Source of the DNA: Numida meleagris | Taxonomy: Eukaryota; Chordata; Aves; Galliformes; Numididae | DNA length: 64,000 bases | NCBI RefSeq assembly: GCF_002078875.1 | Contig: NC_034410.1 | Coordinates: 42,520,798 to 42,584,797 of the forward strand | Direction: 5' to 3' | Shown here: positions 37,601 to 47,538 of the stretch, piece by piece | Layout of the letters: every line of letters begins with the position of its first letter | Numbering within the stretch: the stretch's first letter is position 1 | Notes under the pieces: generated by a model | Database searches by the model: none | What the model was told of the DNA's origin: nothing | What the model saw: only the letters and a program-made list of their open reading frames with translations | Position numbers and translations under genes: made by a program

Positions 37601-39559
37601 GAAAGGATTTTACAGAGTTTTTTAGCTGTCTTTTCAATTCAGCAGAACTTCTGAATTCAGAGTATGTATCTTATTACACATTCTGTATGGATTTCTCTTA
37701 TACTGTTCCAAGCAAAACAGAAACCAGAAAAACATGCTTTGCATAAATAGAGTGAACAATGCAAGAAATACTCCTTTTATGGCTGTATATGACAATTAAT
37801 CTAACAGGTGTTTTGTAGACTTTTACAGAAATGCTGTTACCGTCATACGTTTGTTTTACGCACTGCTGTTAGGGTATGAAGTGAGAGATTTCTTTTATTT
37901 TGCTAGATTGGCTGCTTTTGCAATTCTAATATACAATATTTCCCGTGATGTAGCAGATAATCAGTTTTGTTTTCATGACATTGTAAGGGAGGCTCCAAAG
38001 TTGCACCCAAGATCATTCTGCTCTAATGAGCATACTCTGCATTGAACCTATCATAGTATTAGGTCTTTCTGAGATTGTTTGTTGCTGTGGTTTTTTTTTT
38101 AATATCAGGCTTCCCTGTTTGATGGCATTGCCCATTGCTATCCCTGCTGCTTTAAACTATATTTTCAGGCTAATAAATTGAAGATATAAAACAGAGGAAT
38201 GCTGAGAATGAAGAGGAAAAGACTGAGCAAACTAAATATAAATGATTTAAATTCTTATTAAATCAGGTTTTTTTTCTTAGTTGCCCTGTAGGTGTGTAAT
38301 TTAAACTTACTTTTTCCCCAGTTACCACAATACCTACAAACAATCTCAAGGGTGTGCACTTTGCAGCAAAGGGGAAAGAAATATTTCCTGTAACATTTAT
38401 TTATGCTAAATGAAGTGCCTGCAGCATGGTCTTACCTATTCTATCTGCACAAGAGAGGAAAATTGCTACTACTGTACAGAAGGGGAAAAAAAACCACTTC
38501 TGAAAAAGGGTCAAAAGATCATATTTTACCTTAGCCTTATATACTGATGTCCTATGCCTTCCTTCCTCACCTCCAGCTGCAACAAGTGGGTCTGTGATGC
38601 TGCCTCTCTGATGTTGCATTTTCATCTTGCCTGGTATGGTATGAGCAACTAATTGAGACTTAGGCTTGTAGAGAGACGTGCCTGACGCATGTATTCTTAC
38701 GCATCAAAAACTGGGACAGCTTGAACAAAGTGTTGGTGGTTTTTGTACAGTGATCAGCTGCAGAGGCAAAACCAAGTTGTGTGGGAAGAAGTAGTTCCAT
38801 TCCAAACTAGTGCACTGTTATGAGACTTGCCACATCGGTGCTGAGTCCCAGTTGTTCCACTGAGCCAGTAGTGGCTATGCCCTTCTGTGTATTCCTTTCC
38901 ACTTCTGTTCATTTGTACTGTTTTGAGCTGCGTGTCTATACAGTGAGACATTGGGATCCTCATATGCATGAGGACTGCTTGGCTTTGGGGTTCAAAGAGA
39001 AGGTTTATTTGATTTATAGACCAGTTGGAAATGTTAGTTGTATTTTTTAAAAATCAGGCCCATGTGTAAATAAGATTTGAAGACACTAAATGTAGCATCC
39101 ATCCGTTTAGTGAATTCTGGATGAGTTATGTAATCAGTCTGTTGCCATCCGTATTCCCCTGCTGCGCTTTCCAAAAAAGAGCATATTCTATCCATTTAAT
39201 GCTGATCAAGAATAGTATGTGAAAATGGCACTAGCAGCAGCTGCTCTTTTGAATATGGTTGTGGCTGGCTTGAATCTGATCCCAGTTGTCAAGACATAGA
39301 CTTTGTGAAAATGGCAGCAGCGCATTTGGCCCAGGACAGGGGCTCTGGGCAATGCTGCTTTACCTCTCATCATTCATTATTTATGAATAAGTAATTAAAC
39401 ATGTGGTAGAACTTGAAGGAAGTGCTGCTTTCAAACTGTATCTTCAAAGTTACTGTTTAATCTGAAATCTCTGAGATATTAAAAGAAAAAAAAAGCACAA
39501 ATAGATTAAACCAAAAATTTTGGAAGAGGTTTCTTAGTGAGAGCTCTTTGAAGTCAGTA
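31678..39559. other. Long unique noncoding stretch
   Basis: Nearly 8 kb without a recognisable repeat family apart from low-complexity pieces, such as (AT)n at 36863-36875 and AAAT repeats near 35.12 kb. All open frames are at most 96 codons and lack recognisable content. Low repeat load over this length would suit a regulatory desert or large intron. Confidence 0.55.
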
Positions 39560-39830
39560 GCTAGATTGAGTTGATGAGGACCAATTAAAGCAAAACATGT
39601 GTCCACAATTTGCTGCCATTTGTTCTAGGCACATCTTTATGGATGAAGTTTGTTGCCTCTATAATGATGAAGATGCAAATGCCTTTCCCATGAGGCTGAG
39701 CGATCTCCATTTTTTATAAAGACCTAATGTGATGATTTAAGCCCTACAGCATGAGCCTCAATATGTCTGCATTTTCTGTAATAAAACATGCACATTGTAA
39801 TTTACCATGCATGCAGTGTTCACGGAGAGG
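39560..39830. promoter_or_regulatory. Constrained-looking noncoding block (candidate enhancer)
   Basis: Non-repetitive AT-rich sequence containing GACCAATTAAAGC, GATGCAAATGCC (octamer-like), CCATTTTTTATAAAGACC and GCACATTGTAATTTACC. No open frame fits it. Candidate by texture only. Confidence 0.25.
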
Positions 39831-41935
39831 ATCCAAGTTTCATATAAACTAGAGAAAACATGGAGGAAGGTAACTGGTGAAGCCCCTGGCACACATGCCG
39901 TGCATGAGACTTTCTTCTTCAGATGTTCATTTTCCCGAGAAATGGAAGGACTTTTATTTTCTGTTTACTTACAGCACCGGTGTCTGTATGAGGACCTGTC
40001 ACCATAGCATCTGGAAATAAATGCCAGCCTGAGTGTTTCTTCATGCCATTATCACTCTGTGCGTTCCCAAGCATCGCTCTTTCATCACCGAGGCCTGGCA
40101 CAGTGCCCAGCAATATCAATAGAGAGAGCCTCCTGTGTGCAGACTCACAACTCTCGGTAGTGAGCTGAGCAAAAATGGCAGTGAGTGGCTGTGCCTTGTA
40201 ACACAGGCTGTCACAAACCTTGCATCCCTTTGCTGTGGATGCAGCTATCCTTCTTCCCTTGAACCCGGCAGCCTCGCTGTCATTCTGTTACATTTCTTGT
40301 GGGGAAGTTCACTTTGCAGGAAGGGTTTGCACAAAGGCTAACTCCAGTCCAGGGGCACTGATAGCTGAGAAACAATGTGAGTGTGTCAAATTCCTGTGGA
40401 AGTGAACACCCAATTCACCGTGCCTTCTGAGAGGTGCTGGGCACCGTTGTCCCCTAGTGACTATTGCCTCTTACGGGAGGCAGCAGCATTACTCCTGTTC
40501 TGTTGCTGAGTAGTGTCTGTGAATAACTGCATGGCTTTAATAAGATGGCACGCACTGATGCTTGTTAACAAGTGGGGAAGCATGGTAACAGCACAAAAAA
40601 AGACTATGGCCAGAAGCAGGGGAATAACCTGTTCTCTGCCTATAGTAGATAAGGCATGAAGAAATGGATTTATAAAGCAGCAGGGAACTTATCATTAGGC
40701 ATCAGGCCGAAGTGCTGCAGCAGGTAGGGCACTGAGAGGCTGGAGCAGGCTGGTCAGGAGGGTGTTAGAGGCTCTGCTGCCGAAGCACCTACTGGAAAAA
40801 ACCATCTCTCAGGGGGGACAGGGGTCATCAAGATGATTTCAAAAGCTCCCATCATCCTCTGACCCTGTGACCATGTGGATATTCCAGGTACTGTGTCCTC
40901 AGTGTAAATGAGCCTGCTTGCGTCGGCAAAGCTCTATCAGTTTGCACGAGCCATGTATAATTAATCCGTGTGATAGGAACATATGGCTGACGTATGCTTA
41001 AAGATGACGGGGATCACTTGATGCAGACTGGGAGAGAATCTCTTTCTATCATTCATGGGGATTTGCAGAGAGAAAAGAAAACAGTATTTTGTAGTGCTCT
41101 GCTAGACTGGTAGGTGATAGCTTAAGCAAAGAGAGCAGCGGGGGAGTGGTTATCTAGCAAGAGAGTCCATCTGTTTTGCTTAAAAATTAGAAAGGTAAAC
41201 AGCCTCTGGGTATGCAGTGTTTGGTGTACAAAGCTTTTTGGGATGCTCACTGGGTTGCAGCATTTGTATCGGTGAGTCACATGGCTTGGTAACAGGCTGC
41301 CCATCGGGCGGCACACAGCTAGCAGTACATCTACATGTTCTTTTCCCACCATTCAATTAAGGGTTGGTGCTTCTGTTCCTTAACAAAACTTTGCCTTCTT
41401 GAAAGAAGCTGCTGCTTTCCATTTCCTTTCTGAGATCCTTTCCTGGAAAACAGATCTTTTAAAGAGAGCTTTAAAGCCAAACTAACACTCCTTATAAAGA
41501 AGGCAAATGGAATATGTTTTCTTATCAGATGTAGGCTCCAGCGCCCTTGATGTGCCCCTTGGTGGGATTTCAGCTGCACACACATAAGGCAGCATGTCCC
41601 TGCTCACTGGCTGCATAAGCACAGCTCTCTCAATCAGATGGCTCTTGTAATTCTAAACCGGAGATTGCTCCCAAGAACAATCTGCAATGTTTATTTTAAA
41701 TTTGCTGATTCCATGAACTGTCTTGTCCTTAAATACATAACATTTGGGTCACATTTCACAGGATACACAATCTCATTGAAGAGTCTGAGGCACATGTGGT
41801 GAGGGTGGAGGGATGTTCTGCCTTGTTCTGCCTAGAGCAGGTACAGATTTAGGACAAAGGGACCCTCCTGAGCAACTGACGCATTGTGAAAACTTCTCCA
41901 CTGCTCTTGCAAATTTGGTGAAACACAGAAAGATG
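39831..41935. other. Mostly unique noncoding sequence
   Basis: A stretch at about 40715-40865 (GAGGCTGGAGCAGGCTGG, later CATCCTCTGACCCTGTGACC) is weakly reminiscent of a decayed CR1 3' end but not firmly assignable. No gene recognised. Confidence 0.5.
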
Positions 41936-42003
41936 ATAGAATAATTAGGGTTAGAAAAGACCAGTAAGATCATCAAGTCCAACCATCAGTTCACCACAGC
42001 CAT
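41936..42003 (-). mobile_element. CR1 LINE 3'-terminal fragment, reverse orientation
   Basis: GATAGAATAATTAGGGTTAG, AAAAGACCAGTAAGATCATC and AAGTCCAACCATCAGTTCACC are the reverse complement of a CR1 3' end of the 'attaaggttggaaaagacc' subtype. Confidence 0.88.
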
Positions 42004-42821
42004 GTGGAACAGGCCTGGGGCTATAGAATTCAGGTCATGGCTTGAGTCCTTCACACTGAATTTGGGATAAAAAGCCAGCAAACAGTTATTATGTTTGCTC
42101 ATTCTATTGGCAGACAAGGAATTCATTCTTTTGCACATATCATTTGATAGTCTGATTATGTTCTTGGCATTAAGTACCTTCATTTATATGCTTATACTGG
42201 CACTGTTTGTGTTAGAACCCTGTAGATTTTTGAAAATTAATGAGAACATGCATAACTTCCCAGTGTTTGTATGCGTCAAGCGTGCACGTTGGTTGTGGGA
42301 CATTATAGTAACGGTGTCCATGACCATTATGCTAGAAGACCATCAGATATTAAATGCATATGCATAAAGTGGTTGTTTACCCAAGCTGTAAAAGGCTCCA
42401 AGGATTTGGTTTTAAAATTCCTTTCACCCTTGTTAAAGAAATTATTTGATAGATCAAAAAAAGAATCTGTAATATTCTTTATATCCTGTGTTGTGAATTA
42501 TTTGTGTTTTGGACCTGGAGCTATCTCCATTATAACACAATGTATCTGTCTAAGCTTCTGTTTTAGATTCATTATTGTTTGCCTGAAGCCTTGAGAGAAG
42601 CTTTAAAGGGAGAGTGAATAGGCAGGAGTACAAATTTGACTTTTCCCTTTTTTCCTTTTCAAAATTCTGTTCAGCTGTCTCTCAGAGAAATGAAACTTCA
42701 GGAACAAAGACTTAGCAGCTTGTGCAAATTCTGTGTGTATCTCTGAGACTCAGCATCAAGTCGGTGGGGGAAGGAAACGTTACTGATACGCGGACAGCTG
42801 CCTAGTGACCATGAAATAGTA
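42004..42821. other. Unique AT-rich noncoding sequence
   Basis: Two overlapping plus-strand frames (42095-42367 and 42271-42594) are hydrophobic because the DNA is T-rich. I do not regard them as genes. Confidence 0.5.
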
Positions 42822-42886
42822 GTCCTATTGAGTTCAGTGGCAAAACTCCCTCTGACTTTAGCAGGGTCGAGATTTTATTTCTGGCT
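42822..42886 (+). repeat. Ancient 'gttcagtggcaaaactccc' repeat relic
   Basis: CCTATTGAGTTCAGTGGCAA, AACTCCCTCTGACTTTAGC and AGGGTCGAGATTTTATTTC match an old reptile/bird repeat ('cctattgacttcaatggcaaaactcccattgacttcagtgggatcaggatttcac'). Related to the relic at 11.1 kb. Confidence 0.6.
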
Positions 42887-43317
42887 TCCATGTCACCAGC
42901 TTGGCTTAATGTTGCATTATAAACCAGAAACATCCTGTCAGACACTTATTTCCTTCCCCAAAGCCTTCTTTTCTTGCTGTCTGTCTAGGAGACATTAGTA
43001 TGTTTTTGACAACACTGCAATCAAGCCATAATCTGGCAAATACAGTTGAATATGTAAATAGTGCTCTTAGCACTGGGCAGGCTACTCCTACAGCAGCACA
43101 AGCCATACGCTTGTATCTCTGTTGGAATGTGTTCCAATAATTTGACATCCAAAAATTTGTATGGTAGCACACACACTGCTGTCTAATGTCCATGAATAAT
43201 CCAGTGCTTGTGACAGCGTTCCTGCAAGAAGGAAGGAAAAATGACTAACTGTTAGGTACTTAATAAACATTGCTATCTGACATTCCCCTATGTGTGAACT
43301 GCTATGCACATGGGCAT
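42887..43317. other. Unique noncoding sequence
   Basis: Short minus-strand frames only. Nothing recognised. Confidence 0.5.
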
Positions 43318-43339
43318 GTATTACTGACATCAGTAATAC
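43318..43339. repeat. Perfect 22-bp palindrome
   Basis: GTATTACTGA at 43318-43327 and TCAGTAATAC at 43330-43339, separated by CA. Perfect 10-bp arms. Confidence 0.88.
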
Positions 43340-43679
43340 TGTGATAATTATACCACCATGTTTAGAAATGTTATGTTAGAAGTGGCTTTGACTTTTTGCA
43401 AAGCCTTTGGATGCTTCCCCTTCTACCCACCCCTCAGCACTTTTTGAACGAGGAAGTTCTAACTCTAGAGGTTATGCTAGCTTTGATCACTTGTGGATGC
43501 CCATGGTAGCTTATTGCAAGCTGTGTAAATAATTTAGAAGAAATACATATAAAACCAGCATCCAAAGAGCATGGCATCATGTAATGGGTATTATCCTTGA
43601 CACATCTCTAAGTACCATACATACAAATGTCCTGTTCAATTCTATGGTAGATCTCCAAAGAACTTGAGCCCATGTCCTG
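43340..43679. other. Unique noncoding sequence
   Basis: No gene or repeat recognised before the CR1 tail. Confidence 0.5.
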
Positions 43680-43771
43680 GTCTAGAGGGAGGTGTCCCTG
43701 CCTATAGCAGCAGAGTTGGAACTAGATGATCTTAAAAGTCCCTTCCAACCCAAACCATTCTATGGTTCTAT
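43680..43771 (+). mobile_element. CR1 LINE 3'-end fragment
   Basis: GGTCTAGAGGGAGGTGTCCC, GTTGGAACTAGATGATCTTA, AAAGTCCCTTCCAACCCAAAC and CATTCTATGGTTCTAT give a plus-strand CR1 3' end with the usual tail. Confidence 0.93.
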
Positions 43772-43823
43772 TTCAAAATTTAAGCACATTCAACTCAATG
43801 AAAGACTTCAAAACTCCCCCTGC

Positions 43824-43870
43824 AAAAAAAAAAAAAAAAAACAAAAAACAAAAAACAACAAAAAAAAACA
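43824..43870. repeat. A-rich low-complexity block
   Basis: A run of 18 A followed by CAAAAAACAAAAAAC-type repeats. It begins about 50 bp beyond the CR1 end. CR1 does not use a poly(A) tail, so this may be an independent A-rich microsatellite or the tail of a decayed retroposed sequence. Confidence 0.85.
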
Positions 43871-44273
43871 CTTGCAGAAACATCATTTAAGTTAGTCTTT
43901 GGACTAAATCCACTTGATTGTCAAAGCAGCCAATGTGGCTGGTCTTTATTTTGAAGACAAACATCTCCAAAACTTCCTTGACAAATCAGGATCTATACAT
44001 AACTGGTATGAATGTATCTTTTCATGTACATTATCATTGTAAACTACATATATCCTCCAAAGTCTGAAGTTTCAAGGGCAGGATTTGCTCCTAAGGTCAG
44101 CAAAAAGCACAGAGCACCATTTTGCATGGCTCTGGAGCCACATGAATTTTTCCCTACTTTATTCTTGGAAAAAAAAATTATTTCTCACAAAAGGTATTTC
44201 AAAAGTGACCTTGGAAAGAAAAATACTCTACCCTTCTGTAGTGGAAAAGCTAAGTCATGACTTGAGTCAGTTA
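43871..44273. other. Unique AT-rich noncoding sequence
   Basis: Nothing recognised. Confidence 0.5.
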
Positions 44274-44470
44274 TTGAGCACCTGGTGGGAAGGCAGGGCC
44301 AACCCAGGGGAGCTCAGGTGTAAGCAGTGCACCTGAGTGACTGGAAGGGGTGGAGCCAGGATCCACACCTTCCCAGATCTCATTTAAGGGTTGGTAATGG
44401 AGGTGAGGGTATCTCATCTGGAGATCCCTGTGTACTTGAGGATGTTACAGGCCTTCTGAAGGTAAGCAGT
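44274..44470 (+). promoter_or_regulatory. GC-richer promoter-like block with TATA-like box and splice donor (possible LTR relic)
   Basis: A compositional island in AT-rich surroundings. From left to right it carries an inverted E-box pair (CTCAGGTG at 44313-44320 and CACCTGAG at 44330-44337), GGAAGGGGTGGAGCCAGG (GC-box-like) and CATTTAAGGG (TATA-like, TTTAAG at 44383-44388). A CTGAAG/GTAAGC splice donor has its GT at 44462, about 80 bp after the TATA-like box. That spacing would suit a short untranslated first exon. The block may be the LTR of an old avian endogenous retrovirus, since such LTRs are GC-richer and TATA-bearing, but I see no clean TG...CA ends or target duplication. Transcription is inferred, not shown. 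Confidence 0.35.
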
Positions 44471-47283
44471 TTCTTTCTCTTATTTCTATGTTTACTGCTA
44501 TCATGTCTAAGCTGATCTTTCACTTGGTGTGGCCTAAGACTTTGCCATCTTGTTATGCTTTCTATTGCATGACACCTTCTTAAAGTAACTTAAAATTCTT
44601 GCTCTGTTAGGTTCCAAAAAAGCTCTGGAATTTGAAGGAAAGCGTATAGCACCTCACATCCCCTCACCTAGAGAAAGCAAGGGAGCTGCAAACCTAATGC
44701 CAGGTTTCCTAGGGATGGAGGAGTCTGGTGCATACGTTGGTTGTTGTGCCAATGCGACGTGTGCCTGGGCACCAGCACCAAGGAGGAAACCCACAGCATT
44801 GCCCTAGTTCTTAAAGGAATGGTGCTGTATGGTTCCACCAGCTTTCCCATTGCTGTGCTTTTCTTCTGTACTGTGATGATGATGTGGGTTCTCCAAGCTA
44901 CTTTTTTCACCTGAAATGAGGCTTCTGTCTTATCTAGTGACAAGAGCAAGATTTTTGGACTGGGTTTGCCAAATCAGCAAATGCTTAATAACTCAGCAGA
45001 CCAATCAGTGAGTTTTGTTGAGTACTGAAGCAGGTTAACCATGCATTAATCTGCATGTTATCCTAAGTAGGATAGCAGGTAAGTGTGAAACTTTTGCAGG
45101 TGCATTTAAAAATGCAGTGGGCGTGTCACTTTGATATGGCGCACCAAGATACCTTGGAAAATCTGATCCCTTTTCTTCTAATGCAAGGGAACAGATTTTG
45201 TTTCAAAGCTGCGTAATACTCTTCAGAACTTAACATGTCTTATTACTTCAGAGCCGATAAATAATAATTGGGGCTTTGCAAAACCAAGAGTTAAAAAGGA
45301 AAATTAGAAAAAGGAACACTGAATCAAGTGCTCATTTGCAGTTCCTTGAAGTGATAATAAATACTTCTTGCTTCGTACTTTTAAAAAGTCACAGCACTGT
45401 GCAGACACTAAGGTTCCAGTGAAAATATGAAATTAATTGAAGTCTCCAGTTTGAAATGTTACAGCTAATGACTTGATACGTGTCGTGCTGTAGGAGAAGT
45501 GTTCTGTCCTTTCTTTACGTTCCCATGTGCATTTGGTACGCAAGGGCTCCTCTTGGCTGTTCATGCTGCCACGCAGCTTGCCATGGTCAGAGCAGCTTTA
45601 ACAAGATATTGCTCACTAATTCTGCGATAACACAAACTCCAGCTTTTTGGATAAGATAGGGACAAGGTGTCCTTCTTGTATCCTGTCAATAAGGGGGTCA
45701 TCAGGGAAGAAAGCAACTGAGGCATGGTGAGGCAACTGGATATTCTTGTTGCAGATAAGTTTATTTTGTATACTAAAACATTTGTGCGGATCTAATTTAT
45801 TGGGAGCATATTCTGTATTAGCTACACATTTATTCTTGCTCTGTATTGATGGTGCATGTAGATACCTTTCAAACAACTGCCATTATCAGTAGAAGTGCAT
45901 GTCTAGTCTTGTCAGAGGCAAAAGCATGCTCAGTATAGAAAGCCAAAGTACTGCTTACATGGAAGTGTTCAGACAATACAACAGACTGTGATCTTAGTCT
46001 ACTGAGAGAAAGGGAGCAAGCAATACCTGGGACTGTTGGTCTGATAGCTTGATAAACAGCGTCATCAGTAGTTATGAGGTATTGAAGTAGAACTTTAAAG
46101 GAGTTGAAAATGTGGGCGCTTCTACAAGACCTCACATCATTCCTGTTGTTGCATTCAGAGTGAACAATGGTGTACTAGTGACAGCACCTGTGTTAACTGC
46201 AGGGAAAGCAGCATAACTACTGGCTAGATTTGAAGTCCAATTTGTAAGTCACTGGGCTTTGCTGCTGCTGGAATTCCTCTGCAGCCAACCTGTGAGAATA
46301 TCTCAGTACTGTAGCATGAAGCTTCTAATTCTTTGTACACTTGAAAAAGACATAGCTTCTTGAAGTTTGCAAACCATGAGAAGGAAAATGATGATTTTGC
46401 AGTATGGTCAAAAGCATTAGCTATCACCCTCTCCTGCAGAGGCTCACAAATTCATTGTGATATCACAGCTTCCAACTGCTGAAGGCATTAACAATTAGCA
46501 TACAGACACCACAATTAAGATGTCAAGGAATGGAGAAAAAGTAAGATAGCAAACAATGTAAGTACCTGGTAAATGGACAGCAGTAAGTGTATGCTTGTAG
46601 GGCAAAGCACTTCTGTTTGCATAGAGAGAGTTAATTCAGAGCCTTAAAGCACAGCACACAGAGAAGGAAAATGTTTTAAAACCCCATGATCTTTTGGCCT
46701 TGTCTTGGAGAGAATGGAGCAATTATCTTCCACTTTGTCTTCTCCTTCAGTAGTGGCAGTACTGCTTTCTTACAGCAAACTAGCCATTTCATGTAGTTCA
46801 AAGCTGTTTTATTCTGCCATTTCAGGAAGAGCTGTTTTTCCTATCGAGGCCCTGTATGAGAGCCTCACGTCAAATCCCTACCCCGGGACCTGCTTCTCAC
46901 ACTGAGGTTGTGAAGCATAAAGTTAATCACATTACAGTCTGTTCTGTGCAGAAGTGCACTGACAGTTATTGAGGATGAAGCCTGTGCCGGAGAGAGATGG
47001 GAGTTACCTCTGCCAGACAGAACAGGGAGAGAACGCTTGGTGCTTAGGGGTGGAGAGCATGCTGAGACTGATTCCCTGGAGTGGACAAGGAGGGTGCCCA
47101 GGAATGGAGAAGTTGTTGTGGCTTAATAGGAATAGACACTAGCAGCTTTGTTTAGGCAGAGTAATCTCGTAAAGAGAGATCATCTACAAGATAGGGTAAC
47201 AGACCCTGGACCTCAGCTGTGTGTTTTGCAGTGCATCTTTCCTGACCCCTGGGACATATATGCCTAGGGCTATTACTGGCTAA
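44471..47283. other. Unique noncoding sequence
   Basis: Short frames only (93 codons or fewer). No repeats, RNA genes or CR1 tails recognised. Confidence 0.55.
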
Positions 47284-47538
47284 ATCACTACAAAGCAAAA
47301 TGTGGCTGATAAAGAATCAGATGTAGATCCTCGGGCTTCTGAACTAGAGATTGATGGACAAGAGACACCACAAGACAGAGTGTTTAGTGTACATCTTCCA
47401 AGGAAGGGCTACTACAGAAAAAGGAAAGTCCCCTCCCGTGGTAGTTTACAGAACTTGTGGAAAACATGGGGTGAGTGGTACAGTGCACATGGAGTTGCTC
47501 TGGTTTCAGAAATGTTTCAGAAAATAAAGGTTTTCTGA
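47284..47538 (+). other. Exon-like open segment of unknown status
   Basis: Open on the plus strand from just after a TAA at 47281-47283 to a stop near 47538. There is no ATG near its start; GTG occurs at 47302. The composition is unusual for chance DNA: an acidic first part (ADKESDVDPRASELEIDGQE) is followed by a basic cluster (PRKGYYRKRKVPSR). A strong splice-donor-like GGG/GTGAGT lies in frame, with its GT at 47471. A good acceptor, GTGTTTTGCAG, ends at 47231, but an exon starting there would hit the TAA in this frame. I do not recognise a family. It could be an exon, a relic or chance. Confidence 0.2.

Noticed and set aside
40715..40865. Another CR1 3' end
   Set aside because: Only scattered resemblance (GGAGCAGGCTGGTCAGG, CTCTGACCCTGTGACC). 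Too diverged to assign by eye.
43824..43870. Poly(A) tail of a processed pseudogene
   Set aside because: The sequence immediately upstream is a CR1 end and unique DNA, with no coding relic or target duplication seen.
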